A DNA stretch of 64,000 bases from Thermothielavioides terrestris NRRL 8126 (GCF_000226115.1 NC_016460.1:4278001-4342000), one strand, 5' to 3'. Positions 11,738 through 24,838 are shown, counted from the first letter of the stretch. The notes: generated by a model from the letters alone, not told the origin. Translations and numbers: made by a program.

Positions 11738-12238
11738 TGAATTGGGGTGATGGACTACCTGGACATGGGGGACCCAGTTTTTCTGTTTTTCTGTTTATCT
11801 TAGAGCGTTGCATTCATTGCCAGGGGAGGTCTGACCCTCTAGTCGTATATATTTAAGTGGGCTAAGCCCATCTTCTTCATTAGGAAGCAAGATATTAAGC
11901 AGTTGTCAATACACGTTCGTTGATACCACGTTGGTGGTCCCTCTTCTTCTAGGAAGGCTATTGAGCCTCTCCTTCTATTGTTCTACCTCTGTCTAGACGA
12001 TAGGCATTCGAGCTATTGAGCTCTGACCGTATTCTTATTGTCCTTTCTTATATTTCCGCTATATCCTACTAGACGTATCTGAGCTATATATCTTCCTCTC
12101 GGAAAATAGCCTTCCTACTATTCGATATACACTATCTTTATCCGTCTAGAGGGACACTATATTCCTTTGGAAGCTGTCTTATATACCTGGTTCTAGGTAT
12201 AGTGGGGTAGGTTGGTATAGAGGTTTTACACTATTTTA
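11738..12238 (+). repeat. 5' LTR of innermost gypsy element
   Basis: A 501-bp repeat starting TGAATTGGGG, the same length as 24338-24838. Its first ~200 bp keep CA/TG dinucleotides while its last ~100 bp are heavily mutated, opposite to the right copy. Confidence 0.92.
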
Positions 12239-15200
12239 AATGGGGGCTTAATCGAGGAGGAGCTTAGCTCTATGTCTAAACGAGATAGCATGGACTACGA
12301 AGTTTTCCGAGATCGTAGAACTATACGATACTATATTGATGGCTATATAACGACGATATAGCCGACCTATTGAGGCTCTAGTATACCGATACCGGTATCT
12401 CTAGGAGGCGTAGAGGCCTATTGAGGCATATGTGTTCTAGGGGTCTATTGAGACCTTGTCCTAGGAGACCTTCCTTTGCCTAGACGGTATAAAGCATCGA
12501 AAAGATATCCCATTATCCTTAACACTTCGAAGATCTGTTGAGGCTTCGTTATTATCGATATAGCGGTTGTAAAACGCTAACCTAATCGAAAGACGATAGT
12601 TCTATCCTCCTAAGTAGAGACAAGGGTAGAATTTTTATTGATCGTCATTTTCTTCTCTGGTCTAGTTGAACTAGTTATAAAAGTGGTTAAATGTAGTGGC
12701 TATTTATAAGCTTTTAAGCTTAGGACTATACCTTTACGATATTTAGCTCCTTTTAATAGTATATCTAGCATTGTTTTATATTAGATATAAGGTTTTAGTA
12801 TAGACGTTTGCTTTTCTTCTTAAGAGCTATACTCTTACCACTATTACGCTAGTTGGGTTTAGTATATTGGTTGCTAGGGATATCTAGGTAATCTATAAAG
12901 AACCTATAGTTATCCTTCGAGGCCTTTAGACTATATATTCCGAAGGAACCTAGCTACTTAAGAGGTTTTCTTCCTCTAGACAGACGTCGAAGGAGTCGAT
13001 ATTCCTATAGAAGTGTATATATCAGTCTTTTTATAGTCTATCGATATAGTCGTTGCCTTTCTCAAAGACAATAGCTAAGCGCCTAATAACTAGACTCTAG
13101 CGATATATATATATACTATCTATAGAAGCTCTAGGAATTCCGTCGACCTCTGTAATACCGTTAATCTTGACGTTAACCTCTAAGGGAGAGTCCAAGGACG
13201 TATTTGTCTTATAGCCTTTCTAAGGTATACTAAGCGAAGAAGACTTGGCCAAAGTGGTATAGATACCCTTTCCGTCTTCGCTAGATACCTCTACTCCGCT
13301 TATCTATACAGAGGTACTTATAGTAATACCTTCTAGTCAATCCGAAGCTAAAGTTCTAAAGAAGATAGCTAAGTACGTTCTTACTACTACGCTTAGTACG
13401 ACCTTTCCGACCCTAGCGAAGGCTAGCCTTTAGGGCCGCTTCTCTAGTTAGAATGCTATACGATAGATCGAGACCTTCAAAGAGATATACAAGGCTTATT
13501 AGGTTACCAATGACAAGACTTATATATATCTGTTCGAGCTTTAATACAATACTACGATCTAGCTTGTTATCCGTCACTAGGAGAAAAAGGACTAAGACAC
13601 CTAGGCTACTTTCAAGGCTAAGTTCCTAAAGCGCTAGAAGGGCAACGATCTTAAATAGTATAGTAATAGAAGTTACCTTTATAATCTAATCGAAAGGAGA
13701 TACTAGCTAGTTGACAAGGTTATCTACAACCACTTTGAGTTGATTGACTATATATATACTATCGCCTCTACTAAAGTTCGTAAAGAGCTATAGTATATAA
13801 TCGTCCTAACGATATAGTACACGTTTAATTAATAGATCTAAGTAGCTCTTAAAGACCACTAACGTACTCTAAAGAAGGACGACAAGGACTCTATCTATAC
13901 TACGAAGTAGGTAGACTTCCTTAAGTTCGTTCAAGATACTCTTTAGAAGGGTCTCAACATAGGAGACCTCTTCCTTAAGACCTACGAACGTAAAATCGAT
14001 CTATAGAAGTACTACTCGCCTCTAGCTACGCCTACTATTAAGACGACTCCTAAGCTATAGGAATAGGAAGAAGAGGAGCCGAAGAAAGCTCTTATATCTA
14101 CGCCCAACGACATCGACGATCTAGCTAATTAGCTCCAACGTCTATATATCTAGAAGTAGAAGATCATTAAGTAGTTCGAGTAGAAGATCAAGGCCCTCTA
14201 TTTACGTAGAATCGATCCTACTCCTAACGAGATCAAGGTTCTCTAAACGTATTTCTAGCAGTAGTAGAGTCGCTTATAAGAGAGATACGTTAGCTTCGTT
14301 ACTAGTCTATATATTAACAGTCGTCCCCCTAGCTATAGTAGACCTATAAGTTTTAGCTATTGCTACTACTATAGTGACTCTAACTATATAGTTCTTAAGT
14401 ATATAGAGGCTGTAAAAGCTATAGCTATAGGTCTAATGTATTATAAAGGTATAGATTACTGCCTTGGTAATAGGAGTAAGAAGGGCTATATACTAGCTAA
14501 GACGATCACCCTTATAAAGGCAGATATTGACAGTGTACAAAAGGTCGATAAGATCGGCTAGCTCGTTCTTATATATATAGCCTATTGCCTATAATATAAC
14601 AGCTACCCTATATACTAAGCGTACTATTGCGAATATAAGTACCTAAATAGTTGCCTATTTAAGCTAGACATATCCCTAGTGTTAAATAAGCACTACCTCT
14701 AGTAGCCTAAGCTGTATTAGGAGCCTACGACCGTCTAGACGACGATTAATCGTCTTATATATAAAGGGGAGCCTAAGCTCACCTCCACCTTCCATTATAT
14801 AGCGTCTAATTAGTTGTCGTTTTACATAGTCTCGTCAAAGGGAAGTTATATCTTGACTTAGAAGGTTGTTCTACGACCTACGTTAAAGGCTAACGAATTC
14901 CATCGACTATTTCTTCCTCTCTCTAGCTAGACTAAGAGGGAAGCTAAGGGGGAAGTCAAAGGGGAAGTGGACAAGGAAGCGGAGACTATACTTTAGGGTA
15001 TACTGCCTATTAAACGTCGGTTTACTAAAGACGAAAGGAAAGACAATATCTAGATAGGCGATACTTCTATGCCTCTAGCGGAGCCTCCTCGTATAACTAT
15101 CCTCAAAAACCTAGCTATAGCGAATTATATAAAGAAAGAAGAGCTATAGTCTAAGCCACCTATACCGAAGGTTGCTACGTTGCCTCTATATATAAAGGAT

Positions 15201-16060
15201 ACGATCTATACTGCAATAAAAGCGAAAATTGGTCTAACCTTTAACAACTTAGTCCGTATCTCGCCTAAGTATAAGGATACTCTAATCATATATCTATAGA
15301 GCATTTCTACTAATATCGAAGTTATCGACTATAAAGGGTCTAGTGTCCTTAAGCCTAATAGGCTAGCCACTATACCGAAAGATATAGAGGTCCGTATATA
15401 GGCTCTATATACTAATATAAATACATTTAGTGGCCTTTGCTCTAGCTAGACTAAGACGGTTCTAGTAATCTTCGAAATTACTAAAGATAGTATATAGGGT
15501 ATCTATATAGGAAGCCTCTAAGAGCGCTAGATTCGTAAGGGTCTACCTAGAGACGTTGACGATCGTATCTATACCCTACTCTAGAAATCTATCTCGATAC
15601 TTTCAGTCTTAGAGTATATAGAACTCAGTATAATAATAAGAGTATAGTCGTTGTCCACTTTATATATCTAGTTTAAGAAAGGTTATTATAATAAGTATCT
15701 CGCTCTAATCAACTCTAGTTTAAAGTACAACTATATCTCGATAAACGTCGTTGAGAAATATACGCTACTATACTAGCCTACTAAGGTTGTTTCAAAGGGT
15801 CTTTATAGCTTAGCACTGTTCCTTAGGGAGACCTAGGTCGCTCTTTACCTAGGCGGAGTCGGCATCAACCTTCACTTCTTTGTAACCAAGGACACCGCTA
15901 GTAGGTACAAAGCAATCCTTGGTATACCGTTTATTAAGGATACCGCTCTAACCTTCGATTACTATAACGATAATCTAATCATTGCTAATCTACTTATAGA
16001 AGGAAAGATAGTCCAAGCGTATATTGTCTCTAAAAAGATTGTTTAGTAGAGCCGTCTACT
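12239..16060 (+). pseudogene. Gag/protease-like remnant of innermost gypsy element
   Basis: From about 13.38 kb a plus-strand frame reads as a gag-like protein, with lysine/glutamine-rich helices such as IRQIETFKEIYKAYQVTNDK. It is interrupted only by TAG/TAA at likely glutamine codons. Toward 15.8-16.0 kb the text (GGVGINLHFFV, ILGIPFIKDT, FDYYNDNLIIAN) resembles the retropepsin-like domain that precedes reverse transcriptase in fungal gypsy polyproteins. The segment 12239-13370 is less clear. Exact ends cannot be fixed because the frames are damaged. Confidence 0.65.
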
Positions 16061-16699
16061 ATCTTTAATGTAACTAGCTATTTAGGAACAATTCTAGAGA
16101 TTGACAAAGAGTTCTAAAAGAATCTTTGACTAGGTAGAGATAAAGGAAGGCGAGACTACCTTTAGTTTCTTTAACGATAATACGAGTAAAGTAGTTTTTT
16201 ATTTCGTTTTATAGAAGTCCTATATACTACTCTTTAGCACTTTTTTTTATATTATACGTTCTTATTCTTTATCTTCTTTGTCTAGATAGACAAAGATCGA
16301 ATTGTTGTCTTATTTAAAAGGGAAGAGGGGGACCTTAGTCGGAAGCCCCTTTTCTAACTAGAGGCTAAGGTGGGGATTCGAGTATAAGGTTAGACGTACT
16401 TTAAAGACGTTTACACTTTAGAAGAATATTATAAACAAGGTTCAACTAGTCGATTTAGTATTATTAGATAGCTCTATATTGGAGGGAGACCTGTTATAGT
16501 GAGAAAAGTAGTTTACAAAGGCTAAAGCAAAGATATAGTTTAAAAAGGAATAGGACGATCTCGTAGTCCCCCGTTTCTCGGATCTTAAGCTAGGCTCGAG
16601 GCTTATTGAGAAGCGTCTTTAAGCGATATTCGCTACTATAGATAGGTTCTTCAATAAGCTAGAAAAGGAGATGTTCGCTAAGATCTTATAAAACTAAAA

Positions 16700-19620
16700 A
16701 GCTACGCTTATATAGGATTTCACTGAGTATAGGTATATCTATAAGGATATTGTCTTGCCCTAGTATATTAAGACTATCCTATATAAGGCCTAGCAAAGTA
16801 AGTCTATTCCAATTCTGAAACTACTAATATAAAAGGTCATTGATCTACTTAAAGAGAGGTAGATATATAAGATTATTGAGTATAGCTATATAAGCTATTA
16901 TAATAACTAGTTCCTCGTTCTTAAGAAGGATAGTAGATTATAGCTTATTAATGATACTTAAAAGGCCAATACTATAACGATCTACGACACTTTTGTCCTA
17001 CCTACTATAGAGGAATTTAGTAAGGACTTCGATAGCTATAAGCTAATGTCTCTTCTAGATCTTTTCTCTAGTTACAACTAGGTCAATCTCGATAAGTAGA
17101 GCCGTGATTTAACGACCTTTTCGACACCAATTAGTCTCTTCTATATATATACGCTACCGATAGAGGGTATAAATTCTATTGCCTAGTTCTAGCAGGCTAT
17201 AACAACGATCTTTAGTAACCTTATCCTAGATGTCTATCGAGTCTACCTAGACGACATCGTAGTGAAAGGCCCTCGATCTGATTATAATAGTCATCTAGAC
17301 AGAGGGGGACGTTATAAATTTGTTGTCAAGCATCTTAAGAACATCGATATAATGTTGCTAAATATAGAGCTAGTAGGTACAACTATCGCTATAATAAAGT
17401 CGAAGTAGACGTAGCCGAAAGTGATCTTACTTGGTTATCTTTATATACTTGATAGGCGCTTTCCTAAGGAAGCAAAGGTAATTAAGATAAAGGAGTAGAA
17501 GACCTGTTCTAACGTTAAGGAGGTATATACCTTCGTTGGAATAGTTGGATACTACTAGATCTAGATCAAAGGCTTTACGATTATCGTGATTCCTCTTTAT
17601 ACTCTAATAAAGAAGGATATTAAATAGACTTAGAGGCCTACTAAGTAGAAGGCGATAGACAAGCTAAAGGAGAAAATTACTACTACTCTAGTCTTTACGA
17701 CGTTTGTCTATAGCGATCCGCGGTATAGTATAATCTTCCTAGTTTACGATGCTAATATCCTTGGCTAAGGAGGTATACTCGAGTAGGTTGGTCCTAATAG
17801 TAAGAGATACCTATATAGGTTTGAGAGTAGTATCTAGTTAGAGGTAGAGAAGCAGTATAATACTATAAAAAGGGAGCTAAGGGGGCTACTCTTCTTCCTA
17901 AAGCGTTTTCGCTACTACCTTTTTAGTATATATTTCATTATAGAGACTAATACTTTAGTCCTAGTCTATTAGCTCAATAGTACTATAAGCGATGTTCTAG
18001 GTACTCTTATAATACACTAGATTACTTAGATCCGCCTATTCGACTTCGAGGTCAAGTACATCCTAGGCCCTAAGAACGTTGTAGCCGACGTATTGTCCTG
18101 CAAGCCGCCTAGGCCCTCTGACTATATAGAGAAGGAGTTGGAAGAGGACATCGACGACTAGGTCGATACCTAAATCTTTGTCAACTATATAAACGAAGAG
18201 ACTTCGTATCTAAAGGGGAGACTAGAACCTATCCGCCTTTAGGATAGTTACTCCTAGTGCTCCTAGGATATTGCCTATTTCCTATCGACGATAGAAGCTC
18301 CGCCTAGCTACAGTCTATACTAGAAGCGACGTTAACTTAAAAGGGAAGCGTTAAAATACTTTGTCGAGGATCGTTACCTTTTCTTCCAAAGTACGAATTA
18401 TATATAGTGCTATAGGTACATTGTTGATATTCTTAAAGAGAGGCGTCTAATCTTCGACTAGTACTATAGCGAGGTTGGCTATTATAGGAGAGAGGCGATA
18501 TACCGACGAGTAACGAACTACTACTATTGGCATAGGATATACGAAGATATTGTAGAGTAGATTTAGGCTTATACACTATGTTAAGCGTACGATGCCTAGA
18601 GGTTTGAGGAAGCGGTAGGTTGGATAGCGCCTCCGCCTTTTCCTTTTGCTAAATAGCACCTCGATATCTAATATATACCGTCTAGCTATAGGGAGAAGAA
18701 GTGTTTCCTTGTCGAAGCTTATAACGATTTTATAGGATACGTCGAGGCTAAGATCCTGTTGAACAAGTCCTCTAAGGCTATTAAGTCCTTTATTATACAG
18801 TATATCCTTTGTCGCTAGGGCTACTCTATTGTTATAGTTGTCGATAGAGGCTCTAAGTTCAAGGGCGAAGTTAAAGAGATCCTCTATAAACTATAGATCA
18901 AGAGAGTCATTATCTCACTATACAATTCGTATATAAACGGAGTAAATAAGGCTAGCTATATCCTGATTACTACTTTATTTATAAAAATAACTAATAGTAT
19001 AGGAAAGAGGTAGAAGGAGCTCCTTCTATATATTTTGTATATAGATTATACAACTATTAGGGGCTTTTATAGAATGTCTCTCTTCTTTCTTACCTATAAC
19101 TATAAGCCTATTAGTCTAGTCGAGTTTAATGTCCCTACCTAGCGAATTCTTACTTAGGACTCTGTCTATACCTAAACAAAGGGAGAGGATCCTGCTAGAC
19201 GCTATACGAAGCTCATTGCCCTCTATACTTATATCCTCTAGGAAGCTAAGTATAATTGCGAGATTGCCGCCAAATAGGTTGCTATAGCTTATAAAAAGCT
19301 AGCTGAACGCTATAATAAGGCCTATAAATATAAATTTCGCCTAGAAAACGTAATAATATCTGTTGGCGATCTCGTCTTCGTCTACAACAATATTCGGCAA
19401 CTAGATATAAGCTTAGTCTAGAAGCTAGAGTATCACTAGTTTAGCCTATTCTATATTCGGATAATCAAAGACTAGGACATTTACTTCCTAGAGACTTTGG
19501 ACGATATACCTATCTAGACGCTATATCCTCTAAACTATATAAAGAAGTTCTTTAAGCTAGATAACGTCTAGCTAAAAGCGGATAGTACGAACCTATTCCT
19601 CTGCTTAAAGGGGTATAGCG
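16700..19620 (+). pseudogene. Pol remnant of innermost gypsy element: RT, RNase H, integrase
   Basis: Reverse transcriptase includes DLFSSYNQVNLDK (around 17.06 kb) and the catalytic box VYLDDIVVKG (about 17239-17268). RNase H follows with VYDANILGQGG and VEKQYNTIKREL (about 17.74-17.88 kb). The integrase has a zinc-binding-like region (WHRIYED, YTLCQAYD, about 18.52-18.60 kb) and core motifs HLDI and VVDRGSKFKG (about 18.66-18.87 kb), then a C-terminal domain ending near 19.6 kb. The order RT-RH-IN marks it as Ty3/gypsy. Many TAG/TAA codons interrupt it. A histidine expected in the zinc domain reads tyrosine, consistent with C-to-T mutation. Confidence 0.88.
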
Positions 19621-20233
19621 ACGACGAGTATCGCTATAACAGTCGCTATAGTGAGGTGTAGAACGGTAGAGGAGCTGATCCTAACCCTAGCGCTAGCTAA
19701 GGCTTAGCTACCTTAGTGTACTACGATAGGGAAACGTATACTAGACACTTCTAGAGAGAATGCTACTACCTCGACGGTCGCTTAAAGCTCTATAAGGATA
19801 GCGAAGAGGGGTCTAGTACTACCGAAGACAACTAGAATATTAGCGACTGGACTATAGGTTGTTACCCCTATCAACTAGCTAAGAATTCTAATAGTAGCCA
19901 ACTAGTCAAGCTTCTTTATAGCGGTGAACTGTATAGCGTCTTAACTAGTTGACGGTACCGCTTTAGCGATCCTTATTACGCTTATAGCGACGGCCTATCG
20001 AGGGAGGAAACTGTATAAACAGTTGTAAAGGACACTACGATTATAGTAGAGGAAGAGGTCCTTAAGGAAGAAACCTCTAGTTGTACCGTAGCGCCTTAGA
20101 CTAGCTAGACTCGCTCGACTATAAAGGGGGTAAGGAAGGAGCGACCTTGTTAGGAGCTTATTGTCAAAATCCCTTATAGAAAGCCACCTAGTTTTTAACA
20201 CTAGCCCTCTAAATATATAGGGATATATGTTCT

Positions 20234-20249
20234 AGAAGGGGGGGGAGGA
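20234..20249 (+). other. Polypurine-tract-like run after pol
   Basis: The run AGAAGGGGGGGGAGGA follows shortly after pol. In most LTR elements the 3' LTR would start here. In this element about 4.1 kb of other sequence intervenes. Confidence 0.5.
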
Positions 20250-20599
20250 CGTAGAAGCTACTACCTCCAATAGTTTCACCGGCGTTTAGCTATATTTCCT
20301 TCCTAATACCTATTGTTATATCGGCCTTCTACTCGCCGGTAATATCTCTATTAGCTATATCTCACTTAGTCTTTGTCCGTCTATTGTCCTTCACTTGTTT
20401 TTAGCCCTTAAGACCTTATTCTTTTTTACTAGTACCTAAGTTTTTCTCCTAAAGGGTAACTCTACTCTTAGAAGCTTTATAGTCATTTATACCTTTTTCT
20501 TTTCACTTTTACTCTCTAGATAGATAGTTTCTATTATATAGAACTAAGTTTCTTAGAGCTAAAGCCAAGGCTAAGAAAAATCTATAATTAGGGTATATA

Positions 20600-21320
20600 G
20601 TCTCTTAATCTACTATCTATAGGCCAAGCTCCTAGACTATATCTCACCCTTTGCCTATCCCTATCCGTTGTCTCTATCCTTTAACAACGTAAGCTCTTAC
20701 AGTTAGCCTAGTACTACGCTATTTACTCCTTAATAGCATCCTCTAGTAGGACAAACCACTCTTGGCCCACCTCTTCTAGGCGTAGCCTTAGCCTAGGATT
20801 GTTCTTCGGATTATATAGAAGGTAGCTCTATAAGATTAAGTCCTAAGCTAGGTGCTTTTGATCGTTCTTATAGATACAAGTCTAGGTATATTCCTTCTCT
20901 AATTAAATGTAGTTGGTATACTTGTTGGCAAAGAGAAGAGTGAGAGAAGCGTAGCTATTGAAGGGCTAAGTTATATAGATATCCCCGTCTTCGTTAAAAA
21001 GAGTTGTTGAACGCTAGTACAAAAGTTTATAGCTTTAGTAAAGAACTTTATTACTATAGGAGTATCAGTCTTCCTCTGCCTAGAGGGTAAATATAAAAGG
21101 GAAGTGTAGTACTTACTTATAACCCTATACCTAGATTAAGAGAGCTAAAGCTCGATTTAGGCGTATAGCAAGATAATATATCCAACGCCTAAATAGTCTG
21201 CTATTGTAATGCTCTACGAACATCGGACAAAGAACCAAAGTGTTATAGTACTATTCAATTATATCAACTAGCCTATCGTTGATATAAACCGATCGCTATA
21301 TCCTATACTAATTTTGCTAA
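20600..21320 (-). pseudogene. Antisense coding remnant inside innermost gypsy element
   Basis: On the minus strand one frame reads as protein from about 21300 down to about 20640, broken only by TAG/TAA at likely glutamines. It contains VYINDRLVDIIEQYY, LVLCPMFVEHYNSRLFRRW, FNEDGDIYIT and, toward the end, LRLRLEEVGQEWFVLLEDAI. The real start may lie further right, up to about 21.8 kb. I do not recognise the family. It is transcribed opposite to gag-pol and divergently from the sense remnant to its right. It may be a captured host gene or an antisense gene of the element. Confidence 0.5.
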
Positions 21321-22599
21321 TTGCTTAGTAGGACCTATTAGATATATAGCAATCTAATATCTAGTTGGAAGATCTTAATTATACTATAGATAGCCTTATA
21401 TTCGACTGAGATCGTAGTATATTCGTTAGTATAGCGCTTATCTTTTAGTATCGGTAGATCCTTTATCTTACTTTAGACTACTTAGATATACTTCTAAGTT
21501 ACGAAGATCGTTGTTTTTGGCACTAGCAAGAGATCGATCTAACGATTTATAATCCTATATAACAGTAGCCTCTAGTCACTTACTTTATTAGTAATTTTCT
21601 ACAATGTATTATAGATATACTAGCTACTTAGTATTATAGTTTCTAGATTATAAATTCGTATATAAGAGCTATATACAAATTCAAAAGGGAAGTAGAAGAC
21701 CTAACTACTAAGAACCTAATCTGCCTAGAGAGATAAGGGCATTAGAATAAAGTGGCGAGAAGGTTAGAGGAAGAAAATGCTTCTAAGATAGTAAAGAGGA
21801 GAGGAAGGCCTTAAGAAATTAGAGGGTAAACACTTATTTCTAGCCAATCAGTAGGCGCTACGAGCCTTATCTATTTTCTTTTACCTAGTTTAGGAAAGAG
21901 CTAAGTAGCCCTCCTACCTTTGAAGGCTTGTCTACCCCTTTTTTTTAATCCTCCTACTAGCTCTCTTATAATCAACCATTTCTTTCGCCTTACCTACTAT
22001 ACCTTGGATTTTCTCGCGATCGCTTCAATTGGTCTAGATCTTTCTACCTAGAGAACGACTTTTCTATCGAGCTAAATTTTTATATACTATTGTAAACATT
22101 GCTATAGGTCGTTGTAGGATTCCTAATTTCACAAGGCCTATATAACCTTAGGCCAATGTAACTACCACCCTAGGATGGAAATAGCTGCTTAGAGAGCTTA
22201 AGTTTTATATGCCACTAGGTTCGTAGAGGCTTATAGGAGATAGCGATTAAGCAAGGTATTACGCCTCCCTTGTAGGGCAAGAGCTAGACTTAAAGATGCT
22301 AAGTCACCCTAGGGAGACTAGTCCTAAGCTTTTTCTATTTCTATAGACCTTGAAGAAGTACCTATAAGATGTGATCAACTAGCGGCCTAACTAGATTCAA
22401 AGCCCTTAGCTTAGTGTAAACTCTAAGATTATAAGCTACTTGTTCCTAGGCTAGTTAGAGAGAAGGTATACAATAGATCGGTTTTTCAAGGTCAATTTTA
22501 TAGATATAGGTGTTTCGCTCTTCGATATAGAAGGTATACTATTTACTAAAGAATAGCTAGAGGGCTAGATAATCCTAGACGTTATATAGTTTTTTCTTT

Positions 22600-24337
22600 C
22601 GTTCTTATAAGGACTATCTCTAGTTCTACCTACAGCCTATCTCGGATACTGGTCCTACGCTAAAGGAGTTCTACTAGTCTAGCTAGAAGGTCATTGCTAA
22701 TCGTTGTTGCTTCTAGGTCTTCCTTTACTTCGTCGATAGAAGGCATTGGGCTATTATAATCTTTGACTAAGTCGTAGGCTAGCTTTACTACTTTGACTCT
22801 ATACTCAAGAGTATAGAGATGTATACCAATATCTTATTAAAGGTCTAGATTGCTTTCTAGTCCGTCTATAGGTTCCCTTAGTTATAGCTATACAAAGAGG
22901 TTATTATCCACTGCCCTTAGCAAAGTTTAGAATAGGAGTATAGATAGTTTATCTTCGAGTTTATATAGGCCTTTCTTCAAGAGCTCTAGCCCTACCTTCT
23001 AGACGGATAAACGTAGTTTAGGCTACCCTAGCTTCGGCTATACTAGAGAGATAGCGAGATAGTTATATAGTAGTGTATATTGTATTTGTAGTTAGGAGCT
23101 TATAGGAATGCTCTTAGTACCTTTAAGGATTGCCCGCTCTATACTAAAGGAATCCCTTCGTTATAGTAGAACAAAGGGAAGATATATAAGCTCCCTCTAG
23201 ACCTATTGTCTTCGACCTAAGAACCTACGTAGCCTATGCTCTCAGAGTATAACAAAGACGAGGTGATCGAAGTCCTTTAAGCCAACGACGTATTTACGCC
23301 TAATGCCTTTAAATTTGATAACTTACCTATATATCTCTACGACCACTTCAGTGATATAGAACTTAAGATCCTAGCTATATACTCAATGGCGTTCAAAGAA
23401 GCCTAGCTCCCTAGCTAAAGCGAAAAAGAAGTGATCGCTACTATCTAAATTATCTTTACGCCTTAGTCAAAGAAGGATATAGCGTATTAAATATACTATT
23501 GTAGAGTTGTAGGACTCCCGTTGGACAAACAGTTTAGTGGTGTACTACCTTTATAAGACCCTATAAATGACCTTGGACGATAGCTACAAAGTATATTTCT
23601 AGTACCTAGCGCTATTCTGCCCCTCTAACTAGAGGACTAGCTAGTTGCTTTAGGTCTACTAGCGGTATTTACAGAGGATCTTAATAATATATCGACCTAG
23701 CGGAATATCGAAGCTAAGATTATAGAGATTACTATACTATAAGCAACTGTAATATAAAGGCTTATCGATACCCCTATAGACAAGATAGACTATAAGTGCC
23801 TTCTTGGTAGTAACTTAGTTAAGAACCTTAGGGTACCGGTATAAATAGCCTTTAAGAAGATAGTACTCGATCCCTACCTCTAGGAAGAGGAGACGCTTAT
23901 CTATACGCTTATAAGGAGGCTAGACTACTTTAAAATGCCTTATACTCTAGTATAGAAGTATCTTTAGACGCGAAGATTATCTACGTTATCTAGCTAAACG
24001 TTACCCTCAGTGTAGTACTATAGTAAGCGCCTTCGCAAAGAGCTAGCGAAGCCTAGACGTCTACTTCGCTCGTTACTATACGACCTATACGACTATACCT
24101 TTGCCTATAAGTATAAGTATCTAATATAGTGGCAAGGCTAGGACGTATATATCAAGGAGGTAGAGGAGTACAAGAGATAGTGTAATCAACTACTATAGCT
24201 AGCCAGACCTTCGCGAGCCAAGAGAGCTATATATAGAGAGTAGCTCAAGGAGTAGCGACGATGAGAGACGTATATTAGAGAGCTTTTGAGGTACAAGCTT
24301 GCTCGTAGAGGCGTATAGCAAGCTCGAAAGGGAAGTG
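22600..24337 (+). pseudogene. Sense coding remnant with a Ulp1/C48 protease-like motif
   Basis: A plus-strand frame reads continuously as protein-like text from about 22.63 kb to the LTR if TAG/TAA are former glutamines. Early in it are VFLYFVDRRHWAIIIFDQ and LYYFDSILKSIE. The order H-W, short spacer, D, then Y-F-D-S matches the catalytic His/Asp segment of Ulp1/SENP-type (C48) cysteine proteases. The downstream Q...DCG cysteine motif is not legible, perhaps because of RIP, so the family call is tentative. Downstream text includes LYDLYDYTFAYKYKYLIQW and a basic, arginine-rich C-terminus. It ends beside the right LTR. Confidence 0.45.
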
Positions 24338-24838
24338 TAAATTAGGGTAATAGACTACCTAGATATAGGGGACCTAGTTTTTCTATTTTTCTATTTATCT
24401 TAAAGCGTTATATTCATTGCTAAGGGAGGTCTAACCCTCTAGTCGTATATATTTAAGTAGGCTAAGCCTATCTTCTTTATTAGGAAGTAAGACATTAAGT
24501 AGTTGTCAATATACGTTCGTTGATACTACGTTGGTGGTCCCTCTTCTTCTAGAAAGGCTATTGAGCCTCTCCTTCTATTGTTCTACCTCTATCTAGACGA
24601 TAGGCATTCGAGCTGTTGAGCTCTAACCACATTCTTGTTGTCCTTTCTTATGTTTCCGCTATATCCCACTAGACGCATCTGAGCTATATATCTTCCTCTC
24701 GGAAGACAGCCTTCCCACCACTCGATACGCATTATCTTCATCCGTCTAGAGGGACACTATATTCCTTTGGAAGCTGTCTTGCACGCCTAGTTCTAGGTGT
24801 GGTGGGGCAGGTTGGTGTGGAGGTTTTGCACCACTTCA
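24338..24838 (+). repeat. 3' LTR of innermost gypsy element
   Basis: A 501-bp partner of 11738-12238, starting TAAATTAGGG and ending CACCACTTCA, followed by GTAG (24839-24842). A purine stretch GAAAGGGAAG lies immediately before it (about 24326-24335) and may be the polypurine tract used. The 5' part is RIP-mutated and the last ~150 bp are nearly intact. Confidence 0.92.

Larger units (their letters stand above)
11738..24838 (+). mobile_element. Innermost Ty3/gypsy element with extra 3' coding region
   Basis: Flanked by 501-bp LTRs (11738-12238 and 24338-24838) whose ends are TGAA and TTCA, and by a 4-bp target duplication GTAG (11734-11737 and 24839-24842). It sits 48 bp inside the chromovirus left LTR. 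A possible primer-binding site starts with TGGGGGCTTAATCG just after the left LTR (about 12241). Gag/protease-like remnants run about 12.9-16.05 kb and RT, RNase H and integrase about 16.7-19.6 kb, all on the plus strand. A polypurine tract lies at 20234-20249, but the LTR follows only 4.1 kb later, after two additional coding remnants. At 13.1 kb it is long for a fungal gypsy element. All frames are broken by RIP-type stops. Confidence 0.9.

Noticed and set aside
22600..24337. Possible tyrosine-recombinase (DUF3435, Starship captain) remnant
   Set aside because: I looked for the conserved R...H-x-x-R...Y arrangement and captain-like blocks in the read-through text and did not find them; LTRs and a short target duplication explain the edges.
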